Position numbers and translations under genes: made by a program. Positions 26,358 through 34,667 of a stretch of 64,000 nt of DNA are shown piece by piece. The notes under the pieces are model-generated. The model ran no database searches. It had not been told where the DNA came from and saw only the letters and a list, made by a program, of their open reading frames with translations. The DNA comes from Nocardioides sp. Soil805 (GTDB lineage Bacteria; Actinomycetota; Actinomycetes; Propionibacteriales; Nocardioidaceae), in assembly GCF_001429625.1 (NCBI RefSeq), contig NZ_LMSU01000005.1, positions 124,927 through 188,926 on the forward strand. The letters run 5' to 3'. Every line of letters begins with the position of its first letter. Position 1 is the stretch's first letter.

Positions 26358-28001
26358 TCAGGACTCGCAGGTCGTCAGCGTGCCCGCCTGCAGTGCCGGC
26401 CCCGACCTCACCTGGCGACCACGGCCGAGGGCGAAGCCGCGCTGCCAGTCCGACACGACGCCGGTCTGGTTGTGCTCGCTCGTCTGGTCGCCGACCATGC
26501 TGAAGCGCAGGGTCATCGGTACGCCGGACACGGCCGCCCGGTCCTTGACGGTGCCGATCGGCTTGCCGTCCCAGAACCAGGTGATGTGGTCCGGGGCCAC
26601 CTCGACGGCCACGGCCGGCGACGTGTGGACCAGGCTCGGGACCGTGCGCGTCCTCGTCCACTGGCGGGTGTCGGCCTTCACCCCGAAGCTCATCGCCGAG
26701 CTGTGGGCGGCGACCTGCGCCAGCGTGATGTTGCGCCGCCCGCAGGCGTAGTCCTCGGCCCGCTCGGGCACCAGCTCGACCAGCACCGCGAAGTCCCGGG
26801 CCGTCGCCTCCGCGGTCTTCAGCCGCAGCCGCGCCTCCCACCGCCCGTAGGCCTGGGCTGCGCCCACCAGCGTCGCACGGGTCGTGCCGAAGTCACCGGG
26901 GCCGCCCGCGTTGCTGCGCTGGCTGTCGAGGTAGAGGCCGCCGTTCTGGCGGCTGACCCGGCCGGCGCCGTCGGCGTAGTCCTGCCACCACCCGGTGCGC
27001 ACCGAGCCCACGTCGGGCGGGCTCGTCAACGACTGGCCGGCCTCCCAGGTGTAGTCCCACAACGTCGGGTACCACCCGTAGCGGCTGCTCGCGGTGGCGC
27101 TGGCCGCACCGGCGCCGCGGCGCTGCGTGCCCGTGGGGGCCACGGTCCGGGCGACGGGCGGGACGACGGGACGCCCGGCCGTGGCCGCGGGCAGCACCTC
27201 ACCGGCGTCGAGCACGGTGACGTACGCCGGGAAGGTCTGCATCCAGCCGATCCGGTGGCCGTCGGAGACGACGTCCTCCTGGCGCACCCGGTAGACCACG
27301 GTGCCGGCCGCGGACGTCACGCCCGGGAAGTAGCCCATCCCGTCCGCCAGCACCAGCGAGGTGCCCAGCGTCTCCCAGGTGTCGCCGTCCACGCGCCGCT
27401 GGAGGGTGAGGGTGCGCCCGGCGAAGACCGGCAGCCCGATGGTCTCCGGGCGGCGTACGAGGCTGGGCGTGGTGTCCACCGACAGCGTGAACGGCACGCC
27501 GGCGACCGGCTGCCCAGGGACGCGCGCGTTGGTGGGGTCCGGCCCGGCGACCCACATGGTGAGGTCCTGGCCCTTGGCCCGGAAGCTCACCGGCGGGGTC
27601 GCGGCGCCGCCCTTGGCGACCACGCGGTAGCGGATGCCGAGCATGGCCGGGGCCGGGAAGGAGAAGCTGAAGCTGCCGTCGGCAGCGGTGGAGCCGGAGA
27701 AGCCGCGGACCGCGAACCACTGGTCGCCCGGGCGGTTCATGTGCTGCTGGAGCGTGATCCTCCGCGCGCCGCGCACGCCGAGGCTGCCGCTGAAGGTCAG
27801 TGCCTGACCGCCGACGTAGGCCGCCGGGGAGAAGGAGAGCGAACCGCCGCGCGCGCCGAGCCGGCTGTCGGCGTGACCGGCGACCGAGGGTGCCTCGTCC
27901 GGGGTCGCCAGGGCGGGTGCCGACGCCAGGGCCGACGTCAGGGCCAGGGTCAGGCCCAGGCCGACGAGGGCCGGGGCGAGCGCGGTGCGGAAGTGCCTCA
28001 T
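26358..28001 (-). CDS. Secreted protein with C-terminal GH16-like jelly roll, catalytic motif degenerate
   Basis: This 547-residue exported protein has a signal peptide (residues 1-32, ending SAPALA), two Ig-like/beta-rich modules (about 50-160 and 165-270), a linker, then a concanavalin-type jelly roll (about 310-530). YGRWEARLRLKTAEATARDF and PDHITWFWDGKPIGTVKD are typical of GH16 glucanases. The catalytic ExDxxE strand should follow, but the equivalent stretch reads AVLVELVPERAED, without the central Asp, so hydrolase activity is doubtful and carbohydrate binding is more likely. A TATCTT box lies seven bases before the ATG. The role at the cell surface is unknown. Confidence 0.75.
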   Translation of the reverse strand: MRHFRTALAPALVGLGLTLALTSALASAPALATPDEAPSVAGHADSRLGARGGSLSFSPAAYVGGQALTFSGSLGVRGARRITLQQHMNRPGDQWFAVRGFSGSTAADGSFSFSFPAPAMLGIRYRVVAKGGAATPPVSFRAKGQDLTMWVAGPDPTNARVPGQPVAGVPFTLSVDTTPSLVRRPETIGLPVFAGRTLTLQRRVDGDTWETLGTSLVLADGMGYFPGVTSAAGTVVYRVRQEDVVSDGHRIGWMQTFPAYVTVLDAGEVLPAATAGRPVVPPVARTVAPTGTQRRGAGAASATASSRYGWYPTLWDYTWEAGQSLTSPPDVGSVRTGWWQDYADGAGRVSRQNGGLYLDSQRSNAGGPGDFGTTRATLVGAAQAYGRWEARLRLKTAEATARDFAVLVELVPERAEDYACGRRNITLAQVAAHSSAMSFGVKADTRQWTRTRTVPSLVHTSPAVAVEVAPDHITWFWDGKPIGTVKDRAAVSGVPMTLRFSMVGDQTSEHNQTGVVSDWQRGFALGRGRQVRSGPALQAGTLTTCES

Positions 28002-28055
28002 GTCCGCGAAGATAGGAGCGGACGGGTCCTCGCGTGACCGGAACGGCCAAACCCG

Positions 28056-29078
28056 TCAGGAGGTCTGGATGCTCGCGAGCAGCACGTCGGCTGCCGCGTA
28101 GGGGTCCGACTCCCCCGCCACGACCGCGGCGGCGAGCTCGTCGAGTTCCGAGCGGCCGTGCACGTCGCCCCACCGCTCACGCAGCGCGGTGACCGCGATC
28201 GCCTCGATCTCGTCACGGGCGCGGCGGGTACGACGCCGCTCCAGCTCGCCGCTGGACGCGAGCCAGGCGTGGTGTCGCTCGATCTCCGCGACCACGCCGT
28301 CGAGGCCCTCGCCCTTGGCGGCCACGGTGCTGACGATCGGCGGCTTCCACGCCCCCTCGGCCCGGGTCGCGAGGGCCAGCATCGAGCGGAGGTCGCGCTT
28401 GACCTGGTCGGCGCCGTCGCGGTCGGCCTTGTTGACGACGTAGAGGTCGCCGATCTCCAGGATCCCGGCCTTGGCGGCCTGGATGCCGTCGCCCATGCCG
28501 GGCGCGAGGAGCACCAGGGTGGTGTCCGCCAGCCCGGCGATCTCCACCTCGCTCTGCCCCACGCCGACGGTCTCCACGAGGATCACGTCGCAGCCGGCGG
28601 CGTCGAGCACGCGCAGCGCCTGGGGGGTCGTCCAAGCGAGGCCCCCGAGGTGTCCGCGGGAGGCCATCGACCTGATGTAGACGTCGCGGTCGGTGGCGTG
28701 GTCCTGCATCCGGACGCGGTCGCCGAGCAGGGCGCCCCCGGAGAACGGTGAGGACGGGTCCACGGCGAGCACGCCGACCCGCTTGCCGGCACGGCGCAGC
28801 TCGCCGACCAGCGCGTTGGTCGAGGTCGACTTGCCGACCCCCGGCGACCCGGTGATGCCCACGACCTGGGCGTGCCCGGCGTGGGGCGCCAGTCCGGCCA
28901 TCACCTCGCGGAGCAGGGGCGACTCGTCCTCGACGAGCGAGATCAGGCGGGCCACCGCGCGGGCGTCGCCCTCCCGGGCCCGCGCGACGAGGTCGGGGAC
29001 CGACGCCGTCGTACGACGCCGTCCCCGGCCGGGGCCCGCGGGCGCGAGGGATCCCGGCCCGGCTGAGCCCGAGGTCAC
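28056..29078 (-). CDS. meaB: MeaB/ArgK-type GTPase chaperone of B12-dependent mutases
   Basis: This 340-residue G3E-family P-loop GTPase loads adenosylcobalamin into acyl-CoA mutases and protects them from inactivation. Motifs: Walker A GITGSPGVGKSTSTNAL, switch region VDPSSPFSGGALLGDRVRM, DVILVETVGVGQSEVEIAGL, and the guanine-specificity motif VVNKADRDGAD. The first 28 residues are a Gly/Pro/Arg-rich tail. GTG 29078 overlaps the thiolase stop (GTGA), so thiolase and MeaB are made together. Clients in this window would be the IcmA-like protein (18426-20138) and ethylmalonyl-CoA mutase (55619-57682). Confidence 0.95.
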   Translation of the reverse strand: MTSGSAGPGSLAPAGPGRGRRRTTASVPDLVARAREGDARAVARLISLVEDESPLLREVMAGLAPHAGHAQVVGITGSPGVGKSTSTNALVGELRRAGKRVGVLAVDPSSPFSGGALLGDRVRMQDHATDRDVYIRSMASRGHLGGLAWTTPQALRVLDAAGCDVILVETVGVGQSEVEIAGLADTTLVLLAPGMGDGIQAAKAGILEIGDLYVVNKADRDGADQVKRDLRSMLALATRAEGAWKPPIVSTVAAKGEGLDGVVAEIERHHAWLASSGELERRRTRRARDEIEAIAVTALRERWGDVHGRSELDELAAAVVAGESDPYAAADVLLASIQTS

Positions 29079-30259
29079 GCCTGCGGGACCCGGATGATCA
29101 GCGCGTCACCCTGACCGCCGCCACCGCACAGGGCCGCGGCACCCGTGCCGCCGCCGCGGCGCTGGAGCTCGAGGGCGAGGTGCAGCACGATGCGCGCACC
29201 GGACATGCCGACCGGGTGGCCCAGCGCGATGGCGCCGCCGTTGACGTTGACCTTGTCCTCGCTGATGCCGAGCTGGCGCGCGGACTCGATGCCGACCGCG
29301 GCGAAGGCCTCGTTGAGCTCGAAGAGGTCGATGTCGGCCACCGAGATGCCCTCCTTGGCCGCCGCCTTCTCGACCGCGCGGGCCGGCTGCAGCTGCAGGG
29401 TCGAGTCCGGGCCGGCGACCTGGCCGGAGGCACCGATCTCGGCGAGCCAGGTGAGACCGAGCTCCTCCGCCTTCGCCTTGCTCATGACCACCACGGCGCA
29501 CGCACCGTCGGAGATCTGGGAGGCGGACCCGGCGGTGATGGTGCCGTCCTTGGAGACCGGACGCAGGCCGGACAGCGACTCGACGGTGGTGTCGCCGCGG
29601 ATGCCCTCGTCCTGGCCGACCGTGATGTCGCCCTTGCGGGACGCGATGGTCACCGGGACGACCTCGTCGTCGAAGACGCCGTTCTTCCAGGCCTCCGCGG
29701 CACGCTGGTGCGACCGCGCCGAGAAGGCGTCCTGCTCCTCGCGGCTGAGGTTGGTGCCGGCCGAGTTGCAGCTCTCGGTCAGGTTGATCATGGCCTGGTC
29801 GGTGAACTGGTCGTGGAGGGCGTCGTAGGCCATCGAGTCCACGAGGGCCGTGTCGCCGTACTTGAAGCCGGAGCGCGAGCCGGGCAGCAGGTGCGGGGCG
29901 CGGGTCATCGACTCCATGCCGCCGGCCACGACGATCTCGTGCTCGCCGGCGCGGATCAGCTGGTCGGCCAGCGCGATGGCGTTGATGCCCGAGAGGCAGA
30001 CCTTGTTGATCGTGATCGCCGGGACGTCCATCGGGATGCCACCCTTCACCGCGGCCTGACGGGCGGTGATCTGCCCGGTGCCGGCCTGGATGACCTGGCC
30101 CATGATCACGTACTCGACCTGGTCGCCGGACACGCCGGCCCGGTCCAGGGCGCCCTTGATGGCGACCCCGCCGAGGTCGGCGGCGGACTGGTCCTTGAGG
30201 CCCCCGAGGAGGCGGCCGATGGGGGTACGGGCTCCGGCAACGATGACGGACGTGGACAT
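29075..30259 (-). CDS. Acetyl-CoA C-acetyltransferase (thiolase)
   Basis: This 394-residue thiolase condenses two acetyl-CoA to acetoacetyl-CoA, or cleaves 3-ketoacyl-CoA. The acyl-accepting Cys is in INKVCLSGINAIALA, the His in GGAIALGHPVGMSGAR and the second Cys in AALCGGGGQGDALI. The wording is that of biosynthetic (PhaA/AtoB-like) thiolases. The start at 30259 gives MSTSVIVAGARTPIGRL. It leads an operon with meaB and is divergent from epimerase, SDR and Ccr, fitting the first step of the ethylmalonyl-CoA route. A ten-base-arm dyad lies in its upstream region. Confidence 0.95.
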   Translation of the reverse strand: MSTSVIVAGARTPIGRLLGGLKDQSAADLGGVAIKGALDRAGVSGDQVEYVIMGQVIQAGTGQITARQAAVKGGIPMDVPAITINKVCLSGINAIALADQLIRAGEHEIVVAGGMESMTRAPHLLPGSRSGFKYGDTALVDSMAYDALHDQFTDQAMINLTESCNSAGTNLSREEQDAFSARSHQRAAEAWKNGVFDDEVVPVTIASRKGDITVGQDEGIRGDTTVESLSGLRPVSKDGTITAGSASQISDGACAVVVMSKAKAEELGLTWLAEIGASGQVAGPDSTLQLQPARAVEKAAAKEGISVADIDLFELNEAFAAVGIESARQLGISEDKVNVNGGAIALGHPVGMSGARIVLHLALELQRRGGGTGAAALCGGGGQGDALIIRVPQA

Positions 30260-30282
30260 GCGGGCGGCCTCCGGGCGACGTG

Positions 30283-30323
30283 GGCGGTATCGGTTGACGT
30301 GGTCTGTTCGTGACGATACCGCC
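30283..30323. promoter_or_regulatory. GATACCG dyad in thiolase/epimerase divergent promoter
   Basis: GGCGGTATCG (30283-30292) and CGATACCGCC (30314-30323) are perfect ten-base arms, 21 bases apart. A TTGACG -35-like hexamer for the rightward promoter lies between them. This is a likely operator for both operons. Half-site GATACCG recurs in the ccr promoter. Confidence 0.6.
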
Positions 30324-30396
30324 GCCGTCCGCGGGCGGGGTCGGGGGTGGCGGGGATCACAACCCACCGCCCGCGACACCTGCCACCATGGCGGCC

Positions 30397-30849
30397 ATGA
30401 CCGCACCTCTCGACCTGCCCGAGCACCTGTTCACCGCGATCGACCACGTGGGCATCGCCGTCCCGGACCTGGACGTGGCGATCGCCTACTACCGCGACAC
30501 GTTCGGCATGCACGTGGCCCACGAGGAGACCAACGAGGAGCAGGGGGTGCGCGAGGCGATGGTCGCCGTCGGCGACTCCGGCTCGCACATCCAGCTCCTC
30601 GCCCCGCTCTCGCAGGAGTCCACGATCGCGAAGTTCCTCGACCGCTCCGGCCCGGGGATGCAGCAGCTGGCCTACCGCGTCACCGACGTCGAGGCGGTCT
30701 CGGCCGTGCTGCGCGAGCGCGGCGTGCGCCTGCTGTACGACGCCCCACGGCGCGGCACGTCCGACAGCCGGATCAACTTCATCCACCCCAAGGACGCGGG
30801 CGGCGTCCTCGTCGAGCTCGTCGAGCCGGCCGCCTCCGGGGACCACTGA
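30397..30849 (+). CDS. mce: Methylmalonyl-CoA (ethylmalonyl-CoA) epimerase
   Basis: This 150-residue vicinal-oxygen-chelate enzyme interconverts the 2R and 2S forms of methylmalonyl-CoA, and ethylmalonyl-CoA in this pathway. The two beta-alpha-beta-beta-beta repeats begin FTAIDHVGIAVPDLDVAIAY and MQQLAYRVTDVEAVSAVLRE. Metal ligands are expected at His in AIDHVGIA, the His region GSHIQLLAP and Glu in GVLVELVEP. I chose ATG 30397; an ATG nine bases earlier (MAAM) is possible. An SDR gene follows five bases later, then ccr. Confidence 0.92.
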   Translation: MTAPLDLPEHLFTAIDHVGIAVPDLDVAIAYYRDTFGMHVAHEETNEEQGVREAMVAVGDSGSHIQLLAPLSQESTIAKFLDRSGPGMQQLAYRVTDVEAVSAVLRERGVRLLYDAPRRGTSDSRINFIHPKDAGGVLVELVEPAASGDH

Positions 30850-30853
30850 TCCC

Positions 30854-31684
30854 GTGGGCGCCCTCGTCACCGGCGCCGGCCGTGGCCTCGGGGCCCGGAT
30901 CGCCGCCCTGCTGGCCGAGCGGGGCCACGTCGTGCACGTCACCGACGTGGACCCGGAGGCGGCCGCCGCGGTCGCGGAGCGGATCGGCGGCGGCGCGTTC
31001 GCGTCGGCGCTCGACGTCCGCGACGCCGAGGCGTGCGACGCCGCCGCCGCGGAGACCGTGGAGCGCACCGGGTCGCTGGACGTCTGGGTCAACAACGCCG
31101 GGGTGCTCATCACCGGACCGGCGTGGGAGCAGACCCCCGAGCAGCGCCGCCTCATGGTCGAGGTCAACACCCTCGGGGTCGTCAACGGCACCGTGAGCGC
31201 CATCGGCGCGATGCGCGCGCAGGGCCGGGGCCACGTCGTCAACGTGGCCTCGCTGGCCGGCCTGGTGGCCGTCCCGGGCGAGGGGGTCTACGCGGGCTCC
31301 AAGCACGCCGTGCTCGGCTTCAGCCTCAGCACGGCCGCCGACCTGCGCCTGGCGGGTCTGGGCGGCCGTGGCGGCATCGAGATCAGCTGCGTGTGCCCCG
31401 ACGGCATCTGGACGCCGATGCTGCACGACAAGCTCGACGACCCGGGGGCCGCCCTGTCGTTCTCCGGCACCCTGCTGAGCCCCGACCGGGTGGCCGAGGC
31501 CGTCGCCGACGTCCTGGACCGGCCGCGCCCGGTCACGGCCGTTCCGCGGTGGCGGGGCGTCGAGGCACGCGTCGTGGACGCCTTCCCGCGACTGGGGCAG
31601 CACGGCCTCGCCCTCGGCGTACGCCTCGGTCGTCGCACCCAGCGCCGGCTGCGACGGCGCGGCGGGCCCACCTCGTCGTGCTAA
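30854..31684 (+). CDS. Short-chain dehydrogenase/reductase
   Basis: This is a 276-residue SDR with a GTG start. The cofactor motif is TGAGRGLG, VDVTD-type acidic residues follow strand 2 (HVTDVD, favouring NAD), the structural motif is NNAGVL, the catalytic Ser is in VNVASLAG, and YAGSKHAVLGF supplies Tyr-x3-Lys. All catalytic residues are intact. The C-terminus is an Arg-rich tail. It lies five bases after the epimerase gene and before ccr. The substrate is unknown; a 3-hydroxyacyl or alcohol substrate would suit the pathway. Confidence 0.88.
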   Translation: MGALVTGAGRGLGARIAALLAERGHVVHVTDVDPEAAAAVAERIGGGAFASALDVRDAEACDAAAAETVERTGSLDVWVNNAGVLITGPAWEQTPEQRRLMVEVNTLGVVNGTVSAIGAMRAQGRGHVVNVASLAGLVAVPGEGVYAGSKHAVLGFSLSTAADLRLAGLGGRGGIEISCVCPDGIWTPMLHDKLDDPGAALSFSGTLLSPDRVAEAVADVLDRPRPVTAVPRWRGVEARVVDAFPRLGQHGLALGVRLGRRTQRRLRRRGGPTSSC

Positions 31685-31704
31685 CTACGTCACACCGCTG
31701 ACCA

Positions 31705-31732
31705 CTGCAGGTTACCGACCGGTATCTTGCAG
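31705..31732. promoter_or_regulatory. 28-base dyad in the ccr promoter
   Basis: CTGCAGGTTACC (31705-31716) and GGTATCTTGCAG (31721-31732) are inverted arms matching at 10 of 12 positions. The left arm carries GGTTACCG, also found upstream of ecm and hbd; the right carries CGGTATC as in the thiolase dyad. It is a candidate site for a pathway regulator. Confidence 0.55.
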
Positions 31733-31772
31733 CCACATTTTCGTGCCACCGATGCCTCACCAGGAGACACCC

Positions 31773-33113
31773 GTGCAGAACATCCTCGAAGCCATCCAGT
31801 CCGGCAACGCGACCGCGGAGGACTTCGCGAGCCTCAAGCTCCCCGAGTCCTACCGCGCGGCCTTCGTCAAGAAGGACGAGGTCGACATGTTCGAGGGCCT
31901 GTCGGCTCGCGACAAGGACCCCCGCAAGTCACTGCACGTCGACGAGGTCGCGCTGCCCGAGCTCGGCCCCGGCGAGGCCCTGGTCGCCGTGATGGCCTCC
32001 GCGATCAACTACAACACCGTGTGGACCTCGATCTTCGAGCCCGTCTCCACCTTCGGCTTCCTCGAGCGCTACGGCCGCCTCTCCCCCCTCACCAAGCGCC
32101 ACGACCTGCCCTACCACGTGGTCGGCTCCGACCTGGCGGGCGTCGTGCTCAAGACCGGCGTCGGCGTCAACGCCTGGAAGCCCGGCGACGAGGTCGTCGC
32201 GCACTGCCTCTCCGTCGAGCTCGAGGGCCCCGACGGCCACAACGACACGATGCTCGACCCCGAGCAGCGCATCTGGGGCTTCGAGACCAACTTCGGCGGC
32301 CTCGCCGACATCGCGCTGGTCAAGTCCAACCAGCTCATGCCCAAGCCGGCCCACCTCACCTGGGAGGAGGCCGCCTCCCCCGGCCTGGTCAACTCCACCG
32401 CCTACCGCCAGCTCGTGTCCAAGAACGGCGGCGACATGAAGCAGGGCGACAACGTCCTGATCTGGGGCGCCTCGGGCGGCCTCGGCGGCTTCGCCACCCA
32501 GTACGCCCTCAACGGCGGTGCGGTGCCGGTCTGCGTGGTCTCCAACGAGGAGAAGGCCGCCATCGCCCGCTCCATGGGCGCCGAGCTCATCATCAACCGC
32601 TCCGAGGAGGGCTACCGGTTCTGGAACGACGAGGGCACCCAGCAGGACCCGAAGGAGTGGAAGCGGTTCGGCGCGAAGATCCGCGAGCTCACGGGCGGTG
32701 AGGACATCGACATCGTCTTCGAGCACCCCGGCCGCGAGACCTTCGGTGCCTCGGTCTACGTCACCCGCAAGGGCGGCACCATCACCACCTGCGCCTCCAC
32801 CAGCGGCTACATGCACGAGTACGACAACCGCTACCTGTGGATGAACCTCAAGCGCATCATCTCCTCCCACTTCGCCAACTACCGCGAGTCCTGGGAGGCC
32901 AACCGCCTCATCGCCAAGGGGATGATCCACCCCACCCTGTCGAAGACCTACAGCCTCGAGGACGTCGGCCAGGCGGCCCTCGACGTCCACAAGAACGCCC
33001 ACCAGGGCAAGGTCGGCGTCCTGTGCCTGGCCCCCGAGGAGGGACAGGGCGTCCGCGACCCCGAGATGCGCGCCCAGCACGAGGACGCCATCAACCGGTT
33101 CCGCGGCGTCTGA
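31773..33113 (+). CDS. ccr: Crotonyl-CoA carboxylase/reductase
   Basis: This 446-residue medium-chain dehydrogenase reductively carboxylates crotonyl-CoA to ethylmalonyl-CoA with NADPH and CO2, the defining step of the ethylmalonyl-CoA pathway. The GTG at 31773 follows CCAGGAG. With this start the CO2-binding residues known from the family fall in register: Asn81 (NYNTVW), Phe170-Glu171 (WGFETN) and His366 (SSHFANY, 365 in the reference numbering). The nucleotide-binding loop is WGASGGLGGFATQ. The protein is full-length with no frame problems, and a strong terminator follows. In many actinomycetes Ccr also supplies extender units for polyketides, but no such genes are in the window. Confidence 0.97.
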   Translation: MQNILEAIQSGNATAEDFASLKLPESYRAAFVKKDEVDMFEGLSARDKDPRKSLHVDEVALPELGPGEALVAVMASAINYNTVWTSIFEPVSTFGFLERYGRLSPLTKRHDLPYHVVGSDLAGVVLKTGVGVNAWKPGDEVVAHCLSVELEGPDGHNDTMLDPEQRIWGFETNFGGLADIALVKSNQLMPKPAHLTWEEAASPGLVNSTAYRQLVSKNGGDMKQGDNVLIWGASGGLGGFATQYALNGGAVPVCVVSNEEKAAIARSMGAELIINRSEEGYRFWNDEGTQQDPKEWKRFGAKIRELTGGEDIDIVFEHPGRETFGASVYVTRKGGTITTCASTSGYMHEYDNRYLWMNLKRIISSHFANYRESWEANRLIAKGMIHPTLSKTYSLEDVGQAALDVHKNAHQGKVGVLCLAPEEGQGVRDPEMRAQHEDAINRFRGV

Positions 33114-33128
33114 GCGCCTTTTCTCGTC

Positions 33129-33167
33129 ACACCCCGGTTCGCGGATCGTTTCCGCGAGCCGGGGTGT
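33129..33167 (+). terminator. Intrinsic terminator after ccr
   Basis: Seventeen-base arms (33129-33145 and 33151-33167) pair fully with one G.T wobble around the loop TCGTT, followed by GTTTGT. This is the clearest terminator in the window and ends the epimerase-SDR-ccr unit. Confidence 0.9.
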
Positions 33168-33246
33168 GTTTGTCCCCGGGCATCGGACAGACTGGGCCGA
33201 CCGCAGACTTCACCGCCAGATCGACGTAGAGAGTGGGTGCTCCACC

Positions 33247-34596
33247 ATGAGCCGCGACCAGGGACTGTCCATCTTCGACGAGGAGCCGGAGAACGACGCC
33301 GACCTCACCGGGGAGACGACCGGCGAGGCCGTGAGCGACCCCACCGGCAGCTCGGCCAAGGGTGCCGCCGACGCGTCAGCGGGAGAGTCGACGCAGGTCA
33401 TGCCCGCCGTGCCCCCGGCCGACGAGACCCCGACCACCCGCACCGGGGCCGCTGCCCCGGCTCCTGCCGCGCCCGCCTCCCCGCGACCGACCCCGGCGAC
33501 CCCGGCGTCCCCGGCCGCGCCGCAGGCCACCCCCGCGGCGGCCGCCTCGTCGCCCGCGCGTCCGAGCACCCCGGCCACCCCGGGCACCCCCGCCGGCGCA
33601 ACCGCCCCCGCCCTCCCGCTGGTCCGCCGCGGCGGCTACGACAAGGCCGCGGTCGACCAGCGGATCAACCAGCTCACCACCGAGAAGTCCGGCCTCAGCG
33701 CCAGCCTCACCTCCTCCGAGCAGCGGGTCATCGAGCTCGAGGCCGAGGCGCAGCGGATGCGCGCGGAGCTCGAGGAGAACAAGAACCCCACGTACGCCGG
33801 CCTCGGCGGACGCGCCACCTCGATGCTCAAGCTGGCCGAGGAGGAGGCGGCGGACGTGCGGCAGGCCGCCACCCGCGACGCCGCCGAGATCCGCGAGCAG
33901 GCCAACCGCGACGCCAAGGCGATCCGCGCCGACGCGTCCCGCGAGGCCGACGACATGCGCATGGTGCAGCTCAAGGAGCTCGACGAGATGCGCAGCCGGC
34001 TCACCACCGACGCCGAGCAGGAGCGCACCCTGGCGCGCGCCGAGGCGGAGGACATCCTCGCCGCGGCCCGCCGCGAGGCCGACCAGGTCCGTCTCGCCGC
34101 CCAGCAGGAGACCAACGAGCTGCGCACCACCGCCCGCCGGGAGGCCGAGCAGGCCCGCGCCGCCGCGGACCGCGAGGTCCAGGAGGCCCGGCGCACGCTC
34201 GCCGTGGAGAAGGAGCGGCTGGCCCGCGAGGCCTCCGAGCACCACTCCAGCGCCACCGCCGAGACGCAGCGCCTCGTCCAGGAGGCCGAGGACCGGGCCG
34301 CCGCGGCCGAGCAGCGCGCTCGCGAGGCGACCGCCCAGGCCAACGCCCACCGCCAGCAGGCACAGAGCGAGGCCGAGGGCCTGCTCAGCCGGGCCCGTCG
34401 TGAGGCCGAGCAGATCGTCGCCTCGGCCACCACCCAGGCCGACTCGGTCGCCGCCAGCGGTGCCGCGGACGCCGAGCGCGAGCTCGCCGCCGTGCAGGCC
34501 GAGGTCGACCGGATGACCAAGCGCCGCGACGCGGTCGCCGCCCAGCTCGGCGCCCTGCGCGACGTCGTCGCCGGCTTCTCCGAGGACGAGTCCTGA
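33247..34596 (+). CDS. DivIVA-like long coiled-coil protein
   Basis: This 449-residue protein has a disordered acidic and Ala/Pro/Thr-rich N-terminus (1-125), the DivIVA-like entry VRRGGYDKAAVDQRINQLTT (about 128-150), then an almost unbroken coiled coil to the end (about 150-445) with many Glu-Ala-Glu heptads and AEDILAAARREADQVRLAAQ-type repeats. DivIVA-like scaffolds (Scy, FilP, Wag31 relatives) organise polar growth or the envelope. The exact role is not set by sequence. The downstream AI-2E permease gene begins immediately, and its own N-terminus is also coiled-coil, so the two may act together at the membrane. Confidence 0.8.
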   Translation: MSRDQGLSIFDEEPENDADLTGETTGEAVSDPTGSSAKGAADASAGESTQVMPAVPPADETPTTRTGAAAPAPAAPASPRPTPATPASPAAPQATPAAAASSPARPSTPATPGTPAGATAPALPLVRRGGYDKAAVDQRINQLTTEKSGLSASLTSSEQRVIELEAEAQRMRAELEENKNPTYAGLGGRATSMLKLAEEEAADVRQAATRDAAEIREQANRDAKAIRADASREADDMRMVQLKELDEMRSRLTTDAEQERTLARAEAEDILAAARREADQVRLAAQQETNELRTTARREAEQARAAADREVQEARRTLAVEKERLAREASEHHSSATAETQRLVQEAEDRAAAAEQRAREATAQANAHRQQAQSEAEGLLSRARREAEQIVASATTQADSVAASGAADAERELAAVQAEVDRMTKRRDAVAAQLGALRDVVAGFSEDES

Positions 34597-34667
34597 GCTG
34601 GATCGACCGCCTGCGCGGTCGACTCCAGCAGTCCAGCGCCGCCGAGTCCCCGCCCTCCGGGGCCCGG

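Noticed and set aside
34201..34400. Internal repeat-like DNA in the DivIVA-like gene
   Set aside because: The repetition reflects Ala/Glu/Arg heptads of the coiled coil rather than a nucleotide repeat.
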